Shown: positions 57,588-64,000 of the stretch, piece after piece | How positions within the stretch are numbered: the first letter of the stretch is position 1 | Layout: each line of letters begins with the position of its first letter | Assembly: GCA_013122435.1 (NCBI GenBank) | Contig: WYDT01000004.1 | Location: 62,001 to 126,000 of the forward strand | Reading direction: 5' to 3' | DNA length: 64,000 nucleotides | DNA from: Chloroflexi bacterium AL-N1 | GTDB lineage: Bacteria > Chloroflexota > Chloroflexia > Chloroflexales > Roseiflexaceae | Translations under genes and position numbers: made by a program | The notes under the pieces: generated by a model | What the model was told of the DNA's origin: nothing | What the model saw: only the letters and a program-made list of their open reading frames with translations | The model's database searches: none

Positions 57588-58763
57588 CTACTGCGGCACA
57601 ACCGAGAACAAGAAGCGCCGTTTGATCAAAAACCAGATCATAAATACCCCAACTAACTGAGCAAAGGCGTTGACTGACTGTCCGGCAAAGGTCATACCAG
57701 CTGAGTCGGGCAGCACCAGATTGTCAAAGATCAGCAGTGGGACATGCATCGTGTAGGCATAGAGCGAGTGCTGACCCAACGGCATGATCAGCCACGATCC
57801 GATGGTGGAGAGCGGCTTCCACAGGTAGGTCAGCAACAGATATGCAAAGGGGAACACTGCGAGTGCGGCGATGATGCGTCCAGGGCGCAGCGGGTCTTTG
57901 ATCGTCATCTCCGTGATCCAGGGATGCATAAACACCTCTTCCTCAAAAAAGATATTGAACACCCCACCCTGTGTAAGATAAATGACCAGCAGTGTCAGGA
58001 ATAAGCTACCAGACAGGACAAAAATGACCCAGTGCAGGCCGGAGAGCGCTTCGATCACGCGCTTGCGATGGTAGCCCAGCACCATCGCATTCACAAAGAA
58101 GATCTGCCAGGTGGCGGGGTGGAATGCATTAATCGTAGTGAGGGGTTGGGAGGCTAACTCAGGATTAACCTGGTACAAACCCCACAACGACCATGAGCAG
58201 ATCAGTAGCAGCCACGTCGACCCGTGACGCAGCATCCAGAAGGCGATAGGTGCGCCGACCAGCAGCAGTGTGTACATTACCAGAATGTCGGTGATAAAGA
58301 AGGTCCGGCCAAAGGTAAGCACCGACCATACAAAACTCACAGGACGCGAGAGTTCATCAGGGCTGGGCCAGGCGAGGCCAGCCGCCCACGATCCGTAGTG
58401 AAACCCAACGGTCAGTACCACCATGAGGAGATAGATCTTCCACGCACGCAGGAGCACCTTTTTGAGCGCAGCGCCAAAGCCCTGTTTCTCAAGGATCGGG
58501 CGGTAGACGATGCCCAGCAGCAAGCCGGAGATAAAGACAAACCCCTCGGCTGCCGACACATAGAATGAGTTACCGCCAGTGATGGTGTGCAGCCACGACG
58601 GCCCCGCGATATGGTCTACAATCATCATAAAGATGCAGAACCCCCGCAGGAAATCGAGACGTAGATCGCGTGTTGTTTCAGCTTGATACGACCATGTTTG
58701 CCAAAGTCGCCATACTTGCCGCCACCACGGCTGGGTGAGGCGTGCACCGTACTCTGCTGCCAT
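57588..58763 (-). CDS. OpgC-like membrane acyltransferase
   Basis: 391 residues with about ten helices. RLDFLRGFCIFMMIVDHIAG is the OpgC/acyltransferase-3-like start with the conserved Asp-His pair. AEGFVFISGLLLGIVY and late PLGQHSLYAYTMHVPLLIFD complete the pattern. OpgC succinylates periplasmic glucans in proteobacteria; here it probably acylates an exopolysaccharide or lipid. ATG 58763 follows GAGAGGA; earlier starts give a basic Cys-rich leader unlike the family. It converges with the symporter, separated by 4 bases. Confidence 0.82.
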   Translation of the reverse strand: MAAEYGARLTQPWWRQVWRLWQTWSYQAETTRDLRLDFLRGFCIFMMIVDHIAGPSWLHTITGGNSFYVSAAEGFVFISGLLLGIVYRPILEKQGFGAALKKVLLRAWKIYLLMVVLTVGFHYGSWAAGLAWPSPDELSRPVSFVWSVLTFGRTFFITDILVMYTLLLVGAPIAFWMLRHGSTWLLLICSWSLWGLYQVNPELASQPLTTINAFHPATWQIFFVNAMVLGYHRKRVIEALSGLHWVIFVLSGSLFLTLLVIYLTQGGVFNIFFEEEVFMHPWITEMTIKDPLRPGRIIAALAVFPFAYLLLTYLWKPLSTIGSWLIMPLGQHSLYAYTMHVPLLIFDNLVLPDSAGMTFAGQSVNAFAQLVGVFMIWFLIKRRFLFSVVPQ

Positions 58764-59256
58764 AAATCCTCTCGTTGTGGCATACATTTTTATACATTGC
58801 GGCGAACATGCGACACTGCAGCGCCGGGGAAGAACACGCATGGTTCTTATGGCTATCAACGCCAGTAGGCAACCTTTTTATCAAGGAGTGTGCCACACTT
58901 TGGGTAACGAAGCTTTGTAGTGGAGTTTTGTTTGTGGCCATCCAGAGCATGGCAACGGTGTATCGAGGACTTTATCGATGGTTAGGTATATCAGGTTTTT
59001 ATCAGGTCGGAGCATATGTGGTAAGATATACTACGGCATGGGGAGGGGGTTGGGTAGGATTGTAATAATCGCAAAGATACAAAACATTTGCAGTTAAAAA
59101 GCCTAGAAGAATTACTGGCTATTGGCTTATCAACTTTCTGTTATTTTATTTCGATCTTTACAATTATGAACAACGCAGCTTTCTTCAACATCACAATACA
59201 TTGTATCAAGCCTAATATGCTTTTTTGTAAACACTTGTTACTTGGGGATATAGTAT
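58764..59256. other. Intergenic region before DUF3644 gene
   Basis: About 490 bases with no convincing gene. The first half has ordinary composition and includes the OpgC promoter; from about 59090 it turns AT-rich, matching the DUF3644 gene and marking the left edge of the transferred patch. GGGGAT before the ATG is a weak ribosome site. Confidence 0.45.
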
Positions 59257-60546
59257 ATGGCAAAGAAAAACGACAAAACCATCAAGGCATATAGGTTTTT
59301 TATCCAAGCTGAAAAAGATCAGCGGACATTCACTTTAGAGGAAGTTGCCCAAGCTTCAGGATGGAGTAATGGTACAACGAAAACTTATAGAACAAAAAAA
59401 TGGCACTTTTTCCTTACAGAAGTCGAAGATGGCTTTGTATGCAACGGCATATCCAACATATCGCAAGATGCTTTCATCCGAATCCATGCTCAAAGAACTG
59501 ATATTTATGATGAAATTCTTCGACCACGCTTTACCCCAAATGTCGATGCACTTATAGATAAAGCAAGGGAATCATCGCTTCTTGCCGTCCAAGTCTACAA
59601 TAATCCCCTCGTTTCTTTTAGAACTCCAGGCTTCGTGGTTCATATGATAATAGCTTACACTGCGCTATTTCATGGAATATTCGAGAGAAACGGTGTTGAA
59701 TATTGGTATAAACATAATGACGGAACTCCAAAGATCATTGATGGAGATAAATATGCCTGGGATATTAGTGAGTGTATCAAGCAATACTATGGAAGTAAAA
59801 TCCGTCCCGAAGCTGAAAATCTAAAATTTTTTATTAATATACGAAACAAGATTGAGCACCGTTTCATTCCTGCACTTGACGTAGCATTTTCAGGTAAGTG
59901 TCAAGCTCTCTTAATGAACTTTGAAGTATTATTGATTAATGAGTTCGTCCAGTATTTTGCTCTAGGACAGAGCTTAGCTCTCGCTTTGCAATTTTCTATG
60001 TATTCACAAGAACAACAACAAGCACTTCGAAAAGTTCAGTCAGAAGAGTATGAAGCTATAAGAAAATACACTGATACCTATGATGCTAGACTACCAAGCG
60101 AGATAAATCAAAGTATGCAATATTCATTTCGTGCATTTCTCATACCTAAAATTGGTAATCACGCTAGGTCATCCGATGTAGCTATTGAATTTGTAAGATA
60201 CGATACTAGCGATCCAGAACAAATGGAGAAATACGAAAAACAAGTTGCTTTCATTAAGGAAAAACAAGTACAAGTAGCCAATCAAGGAAAATTTTTACCT
60301 GGAGATATTGTACAACAAGTAAGAAAGTTGACAGAGATTTCTTTTAATATGTTTCATCATACGAAAGCATGGAAAATGTATAAAATAAGAGCTAGTGGAC
60401 GTAAGCCTGATAAATGTAACGTTAAATACTGCCAGTTCGATGCAGCTTTCAAAGGATACATATATACTGAAGCATGGGTCAATTTTTTGTGTGAGAAAGT
60501 TAGTAAGCCTGAAGAATTTGAGAAACTAAAAAGATATCGAGAGTGA
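59257..60546 (+). CDS. DUF3644 HEPN-type protein, defence candidate
   Basis: 429 residues, AT-rich. An N-terminal HTH (FTLEEVAQASGWSNGTTKTY, ~25-46) is followed by a DUF3644 domain. The segment FFINIRNKIEHRF contains Arg196-x4-His201, the catalytic RxxxxH of HEPN ribonucleases. Long helices follow (NEFVQYFALGQSLALALQFS). The C-terminal DUF3644 end has DIVQQVRKL and KPDKCNVKYCQFDAAFKGYI. HEPN proteins of this sort often act in abortive infection. Thirteen bases separate it from xisI, but function is inferred only from the motif. Confidence 0.78.
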   Translation: MAKKNDKTIKAYRFFIQAEKDQRTFTLEEVAQASGWSNGTTKTYRTKKWHFFLTEVEDGFVCNGISNISQDAFIRIHAQRTDIYDEILRPRFTPNVDALIDKARESSLLAVQVYNNPLVSFRTPGFVVHMIIAYTALFHGIFERNGVEYWYKHNDGTPKIIDGDKYAWDISECIKQYYGSKIRPEAENLKFFINIRNKIEHRFIPALDVAFSGKCQALLMNFEVLLINEFVQYFALGQSLALALQFSMYSQEQQQALRKVQSEEYEAIRKYTDTYDARLPSEINQSMQYSFRAFLIPKIGNHARSSDVAIEFVRYDTSDPEQMEKYEKQVAFIKEKQVQVANQGKFLPGDIVQQVRKLTEISFNMFHHTKAWKMYKIRASGRKPDKCNVKYCQFDAAFKGYIYTEAWVNFLCEKVSKPEEFEKLKRYRE

Positions 60547-60559
60547 TGGAAACACCACA

Positions 60560-60895
60560 ATGAACATACTAGATAACTATCGGAAAATCATCACCACCAC
60601 CCTGAAAGAATACACCCGTATTCCCTATGCCTATGGAGACATCCGCACCGAGGCTGTGTTCGACTCAACCAATGATCGCTATGTCCTGGTAAATGTCGGT
60701 TGGTTCAACGGCCAGCGCGACCATACCTGCCTCATACACATTGACATCATCGACGGCAAGGTGTGGCTGCAACGCAACGACACCGAGGACAGCATTGCCA
60801 GCATCCTCGTTGAAGCGGGGATTCCCAAAGAGCAGATTGTGCTCGGCTTGCGGCCACCCGAGGTACGGCCCTACACTGTCTATGCGGTGGCTTGA
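60560..60895 (+). CDS. XisI family protein
   Basis: 111 residues of the XisI family, named for fdxN element excision control in cyanobacteria but widespread without it. Typical are YRKIITTTLKEYTRIPYAYG, VFDSTNDRYVLVNVGW, CLIHIDIIDGKVWLQRNDTE and the C-terminal PPEVRPYT. The usual XisH partner, a nuclease-like protein, is absent; DUF3644 stands upstream instead. Its exact role is unknown. A decayed second copy lies at 63.3 kb. Confidence 0.9.
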   Translation: MNILDNYRKIITTTLKEYTRIPYAYGDIRTEAVFDSTNDRYVLVNVGWFNGQRDHTCLIHIDIIDGKVWLQRNDTEDSIASILVEAGIPKEQIVLGLRPPEVRPYTVYAVA

Positions 60896-60937
60896 CTGTA
60901 AACTAGCAAAACACTTCCTTGCTACTCGACTTTCCTC

Positions 60938-60966
60938 TTGACATCGTGCACATTTGTGCATACACT
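60938..60966 (+). promoter_or_regulatory. Promoter with operator dyad for brnTA
   Basis: TTGACA at 60938-60943, exactly 17 bases, then TACACT at 60961-60966: a near-consensus housekeeping promoter 37 bases before brnT. The spacer holds the perfect palindrome TGCACA-TT-TGTGCA (60947-60960). A bound repressor would block the polymerase; the BrnA-BrnT complex is the obvious candidate. Confidence 0.8.
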
Positions 60967-61002
60967 ATACGTAACACAAGTTTGGTACGTAAGGTTGTAA
61001 CA

Positions 61003-61269
61003 ATGGAATATGAGTGGGATCCAGAAAAAGCACAAACCAATCTCTACAAACATGAGATTAGTTTTGCCGATGCAGTTGCTGTATTCAACGATCCATTCGC
61101 ACTGACCATTGCAAATGGGTTCACCTACGAAGAGCGATTTATTATTCTTGGTATGGATGCCTTTGGTGAGCTTTTAGTTGTTGTTTATGTATGGCGTGAT
61201 GAGAATACAATTCGGATTATTTCGGCACGTAGAGCCACACGCCATGAACGCAAGCAATATGAAGGATAA
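61003..61269 (+). CDS. brnT: BrnT family toxin
   Basis: 88-residue RelE-fold RNase toxin of the BrnT family. MEYEWDPEKAQTNLYKHEIS, FADAVAVFNDP, YEERFIILGMD and the C-terminal IRIISARRATRHERKQYEG contain the catalytic basic residues (Lys, His, Arg) of BrnT. ATG 61003 has AAGG ten bases ahead. The antitoxin gene follows 6 bases downstream. It should cleave mRNA on stress when BrnA is degraded. Confidence 0.93.
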   Translation: MEYEWDPEKAQTNLYKHEISFADAVAVFNDPFALTIANGFTYEERFIILGMDAFGELLVVVYVWRDENTIRIISARRATRHERKQYEG

Positions 61270-61275
61270 AAATTA

Positions 61276-61524
61276 ATGCAAGATGAGTATGATTTCAGTC
61301 AGGGGACGCGGGGAGCCATTGATCCAACACCTCCTGGCAAAACACGTATCACAATCCGTTTAGATGATGATGTGATCGCCTGGTTTCGGGAACAAGCCGA
61401 GCAGATGGGTGGTGGAAACTACCAGACAACCATCAATCAAGCACTTCGTGATCACATTGAACGTCAATCCTTAGAAGAGCTTCTACGGCGAGTAGTGCGC
61501 GAAGAATTACAAAACGTCGATTAA
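61276..61524 (+). CDS. brnA: BrnA family antitoxin
   Basis: 82 residues: a polar N-terminus that wraps the toxin and a ribbon-helix-helix DNA-binding domain (KTRITIRLDDDVIAWFREQA, then GGGNYQTTINQALRDHIERQ). Together with BrnT it probably binds the dyad in the promoter. A near-identical copy without a usable start codon lies at 62445. Confidence 0.92.
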   Translation: MQDEYDFSQGTRGAIDPTPPGKTRITIRLDDDVIAWFREQAEQMGGGNYQTTINQALRDHIERQSLEELLRRVVREELQNVD

Positions 61525-61574
61525 CAGATACTGTAAACTGATATCCCAATTTTAGTCAGCGAAGCAAACACACG

Positions 61575-61883
61575 ATGCAAGCCCACCAAACACGCTACGC
61601 ACACATCGTTATTGATAATGACGGTGTACCACATATAGCTGGCACCACGATGAAAGTGATTGAACTGGTGTTAGCACAATCGACATATGGCTGGAGTCCC
61701 GCAGAATTGCACTTCCAGTACCCTCACTTATCGTTAGGACAAATACATTCAGCGCTCGCCTTTTATTGGGACCACCAAGAAGATCTCGACCAGGATATTG
61801 CTCGTCGCCGACAACAGATAGCTCGGTCGCGCCAGAGTACCCCCTCCTCACCACTACTTGCTCGCCTGAAACCACACGGTTAG
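61575..61883 (+). CDS. DUF433 antitoxin
   Basis: 102-residue DUF433 protein. It starts YAHIVIDNDGVPHIAGTTMK, followed by VLAQSTYGWSPAELHFQYPH and the SLGQIHSALAFYWDHQ helix. A charged C-terminal tail (DIARRRQQIARSRQ) presumably contacts the toxin. The DUF5615 toxin gene right behind it is frameshifted, so this antitoxin is likely orphaned. A truncated second copy lies at 62746. Confidence 0.88.
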   Translation: MQAHQTRYAHIVIDNDGVPHIAGTTMKVIELVLAQSTYGWSPAELHFQYPHLSLGQIHSALAFYWDHQEDLDQDIARRRQQIARSRQSTPSSPLLARLKPHG

Positions 61884-61887
61884 ACAT

Positions 61888-62236
61888 ATGACCCTTAAAC
61901 TGTACATGGATCATCATGTACCACGAGCTATTACCACTGGTCTACGACTTCGTAATATTGATGTACTAACAGCGTATGAGGACCACGGCCACGAACTAGC
62001 AGATCCTGATCTTCCTTGATCAAGTAGCAGAACTCAGCAGAGTCTTATTTACACAAGACGATGATCTACTAACAGAGACATCTTACCGACAACAAAATAA
62101 TATCTATTTTGGTGGCATTATTTTCGCTCACCACACTGATGTATCTATTGGCCAATGTGTACACGATTTGGAGATTATCACAACCGTTGGAACCGAAACA
62201 GATGTAGTTAATCAGGTTCTTTATTTGCCCTTTTGA
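61888..62236 (+). pseudogene. DUF5615 PIN-like toxin, frameshifted
   Basis: MTLKLYMDHHVPRAITTGLR and DVLTAYEDHGHELADPD match the N-terminus of DUF5615 toxins; the frame stops at TGA 62017. One base further the C-terminal half DQVAELSRVLFTQDDDLLTE, IYFGGIIFAHHTDVSIGQCV and VNQVLYLPF follows to TGA at 62234. A single inserted base near 62012-62018 explains this. All catalytic Asp positions are preserved across the two frames, so decay is recent. It was paired with the DUF433 gene before it. Confidence 0.85.
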
Positions 62237-62247
62237 TTCGATTCTAT

Positions 62248-62440
62248 ATGCACAAATCAACAAATACTGATTGGAAGAAGATTGATGCAATGACCGATGA
62301 TGGAGATCGACACGTCGGGCATTCCGCCATTGACCGAAGATTTCTTTCAGCGGGCCAACGTACGCATGCCCAAGCACAGAGGTCGTAGAACCAAGATCAC
62401 TCAGTCTATCAGTTGCAAACACAAGCACTCCGAGACTTAA
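62248..62440 (+). pseudogene. Second BrnA-type antitoxin remnant, frameshifted
   Basis: MHKSTNTDWKKIDAMTDD is the N-terminus of a different BrnA-like group. The expected IDTSGIPPLTEDFFQRANVR follows in the next frame (+1) from about 62303, then MPK and a divergent basic tail to TAA at 62438. The C-terminal RHH helix is missing or unrecognisable. It is not a copy of the 61276 gene. Confidence 0.6.
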
Positions 62441-62444
62441 AATC

Positions 62445-62693
62445 ATACAAGATGAGTATGATTTCAGTCAGGGGACACGGGGGGCTATCGATTCAACACC
62501 TCCTGGCAAAACACGTATCACAATCCGTTTAGATGATGACGTGATCGCCTGGTTTCGGGAACAGGCTGAGCAGATGGGTGGTGGAAACTACCAGACAACC
62601 ATCAATCAGGCACTCCGTGATCATATTGAATGTCAATCCTTAGAAGAGCTTCTGCGGCGGGTAGTGCGCGAAGAGTTACACAATGTCGGTTAA
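62445..62693 (+). pseudogene. Duplicate brnA without start codon
   Basis: The 82-codon frame is the brnA at 61276 with no length change: only Pro to Ser, Arg to Cys, Gln to His and Asp to Gly differ. The initiator ATG reads ATA, and the sequence before it has no ribosome site or alternative start. It is therefore probably not translated as a full protein. Confidence 0.85.
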
Positions 62694-62827
62694 CAGCTAC
62701 TGCGAGTTCATGTCTGAATTTTAGTCAGCGAAGCAAACACACACAATGCAAATCCTCCAAACACGTTACGCACACATCGTCCTTGATAATGATGGTATAC
62801 CACACATAGCTGGCACCACCATGAAAG
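62447..62827 (+). repeat. Segmental duplication of brnA to DUF433 start
   Basis: 381 bases that repeat 61278-61656 at an offset of 1169-1171 bases, with one 2-base insertion between the genes (ACACACAC). Both ends are sharp: on the left the copies part just before brnA codon 2, on the right after ATGAAAG inside DUF433. Shared intergenic sequence TTTTAGTCAGCGAAGCAAAC confirms the duplication. Confidence 0.9.
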
Positions 62828-62844
62828 GGGCAGAGGATAGCTAA
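62746..62844 (+). pseudogene. Truncated second DUF433
   Basis: The first 27 codons repeat the DUF433 at 61575 (TRYAHIVLDNDGIPHIAGTT). After MKG the duplication ends and the frame reads AEDS and stops. It is joined to a hydrolase fragment. Confidence 0.8.
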
Positions 62845-63221
62845 ACTTGTTCTGATCACCCCGACAATCAGTGGTACTCCTGCACCTGAGACATTCTCTA
62901 CAGATATTCAAGAACATATGGCAGCATTGGATGAAGCAGAAACAGCGAATGATCGAACACGATTCAACGAGATTGAAGCTCATTTATGGCTTAACGCGCC
63001 AATAAGTCCTGAAGGAAGGTTTGATGGTGAACTGAGAGAATTGTTTCTCGATATGGATGGGATAGCCTTACAAATGCCCGAACTGACGCAGGAAATTGAA
63101 CCTTTGTCAGCGTAGGAGAGAGTGGCTCATTTAGCATTACCAAAACTGGTCTTGCGGGAGCGCTAGACTTTCCGCACATTAGAGAGCACTGTCAATATAT
63201 TGTGGATTACGAGATTTTCTG
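62840..63221 (+). pseudogene. Alpha/beta hydrolase fragment
   Basis: The frame from 62840 reads AKLVLITPTISGTPAPETFS, DIQEHMAALDEAETANDRTR and LWLNAPISPEGRFDGELREL to TAG at 63113. This is the cap-side middle portion of a common alpha/beta-fold hydrolase. A later piece in another frame, DFPHIREHCQYIVDYEIF (63165-63218), is the conserved segment around the catalytic-Asp strand. Both ends and the nucleophile elbow are missing. Confidence 0.6.
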
Positions 63222-63276
63222 AGCTAGCGCTTTGTATGGAGTGCTGGCAACAAAGTCTCCCCAAAAGCTATAGCGA

Positions 63277-63594
63277 ATGTTTGACATGCTGGATGAGCAA
63301 GATATGTACTATGTCAATTTCAACACCTTGAGTAACTACACCTTTATTTTCTCCACCCATGAAAATAATCACACCGAAGCCGTAAAAGATGGCCATCTCC
63401 TAATGAATATTGAGCGCCTCAACGGGTATATAATTGTCTCATCCACATTAATATTAGCGACGGCAAAGTGTGGCTGCAACGCAATGATACATGACAATGT
63501 CCAGGTTTTGATTGCAGCAGGTATCTCGAAAGAGCGAATGGATACATGTGCATATGCACCCTATTGCCACCAGTTTGATCGCGTGATCAACTAA
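63277..63594 (+). pseudogene. Second XisI copy, frameshifted
   Basis: NIERLNGY (XisI VNVGW region) is followed, one frame over, by CLIHINISDGKVWLQRNDT, nearly identical to the intact XisI at 60560, then back in the first frame by VQVLIAAGISKERM. Two frame changes near 63430 and 63487 break it. The N-terminus is hard to recognise. Confidence 0.7.
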
Positions 63595-63695
63595 TGGTAT
63601 CTTGTGGGGCAGTTTCCGTATACAGATCAGATAAAACATTCCGCCTAAGCATTGTTGGGCATTAGTGATGATGATTGAAAATGGGAGGAAAGAAA

Positions 63696-64000
63696 ATGCG
63701 TTATAACCGAATTCTGGTCAAACTCAGCGGGGGAGCCATCGCCGGTGATAAAGCGTGGGGCTTTGACCCTAAATCACTCAACCATATTGCCGATGAGGTG
63801 TTAAGTCTTCACAAGATGGGGGTCCAGGTCAGTGTAGTGGTGGGCGGCGGTAACATTTTTCGGGGTGAGTTGGGCGAGGAATGGGGCATTGAACGAGCCG
63901 AAGCTGACAATATTGGCATGATGGCCACGGTAACCAATAGTTTGATGCTACGGGGAGTACTCAAAGCCCGAGGCGATACCGATGTGCGCGTGATGACTGC
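63696..64000 (+). CDS. pyrH: UMP kinase, 5' part
   Basis: The first 101 codons of UMP kinase, which makes UDP from UMP; the gene runs off the window. MRYNRILVKLSGGAIAG is the N-terminal phosphate loop (normally KLSGEAL, here Gly for Glu), and VSVVVGGGNIFRGELGEEWG, ERAEADNIGMMATVTNSLML and DVRVMT are the family's next conserved parts. GGGAGGAA lies ten bases ahead of the ATG. It is probably an intact housekeeping gene. Confidence 0.93.
   Translation, partial: MRYNRILVKLSGGAIAGDKAWGFDPKSLNHIADEVLSLHKMGVQVSVVVGGGNIFRGELGEEWGIERAEADNIGMMATVTNSLMLRGVLKARGDTDVRVMT

Noticed and set aside
58775..59065. 96-codon plus-strand frame between opgC and the DUF3644 gene
   Set aside because: No ribosome site, no motif, partly antisense to the opgC start; composition not protein-like.
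60560..60895. fdxN-type excision element because of XisI
   Set aside because: No XisF or XisH, no recombinase nearby and no split gene. XisI is common outside such elements.
1..64000. Genome-wide reassignment of TGA or TAG
   Set aside because: Clearly intact genes use these codons as normal stops, for example uvrA ends in TGA and the XisI gene at 60895 in TGA, and lesions also include TAA and frameshifts.

Overview
This window comes from a bacterial chromosome of roughly balanced base composition. The best guess is a filamentous member of the Chloroflexota (class Chloroflexia). That is an inference from the mix: XisI and BrnT/BrnA and DUF433/DUF5615 toxin-antitoxin genes, an SbtA/SbtB bicarbonate module, a caa3-type oxidase in the order II-I-III-IV-CtaG, a T-box in front of a single-chain glycyl-tRNA synthetase, and a DUF4212-solute symporter fusion. 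No rRNA, tRNA or CRISPR array was seen.

Layout. 0-1 kb: IS21-type debris. 0.9-5.8 kb: Nudix hydrolase, glycosyltransferase and uvrA on the minus strand. 6-7.7 kb: a class I terpene synthase followed by a 48-residue acidic lipoprotein. 7.7-17.9 kb: an accessory strip where intact genes (GNATs, DUF1203, a DUF433/DUF5615 toxin-antitoxin pair, an AT-rich GIY-YIG-like gene, a sulfotransferase) alternate with genes broken by one or two stops or frameshifts. 18-19.6 kb: a TetR regulator and a short-chain dehydrogenase that share a near-identical operator. 19.6-30.3 kb: housekeeping (glyS with T-box, Xer recombinase, dihydrouridine synthase, isochorismatase-like hydrolase, sugar nucleotidyltransferase/phosphomannomutase fusion, cysK, sbtB-sbtA). 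30.5-35.5 kb: a broken PAS-STAS sensor, rtcB, DUF1499, a broken secreted protein and a small membrane protein. 35.5-44 kb: an extracellular polysaccharide cluster. 44-49 kb: cytochrome c oxidase. 49.4-52.9 kb: a sugar-type ABC importer without its own ATPase. 53.4-57.6 kb: a two-component system followed by a symporter interrupted by one in-frame TGA. 57.6-58.8 kb: an OpgC-like membrane protein. 59.3-63.6 kb: a defence and toxin-antitoxin patch (DUF3644 HEPN protein, XisI, BrnT/BrnA, DUF433) trailing into duplicated and frameshifted remnants. 63.7 kb to the end: the start of pyrH.

Two themes stand out. First, many accessory genes carry clear in-frame stops or single frameshifts while their flanking sequence is otherwise well preserved. 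This means recent decay, sequence error or recoding, and the sequence alone cannot decide. Second, several promoters and operators can be read directly: the paired TetR operators, a TTGACA-N17-TACACT promoter with a dyad in its spacer before brnT, a 23-bp dyad before the AT-rich GIY-YIG-like gene, a palindrome string before sbtA, the glyS T-box, and a palindromic attenuator between the ABC binding protein and its permeases.
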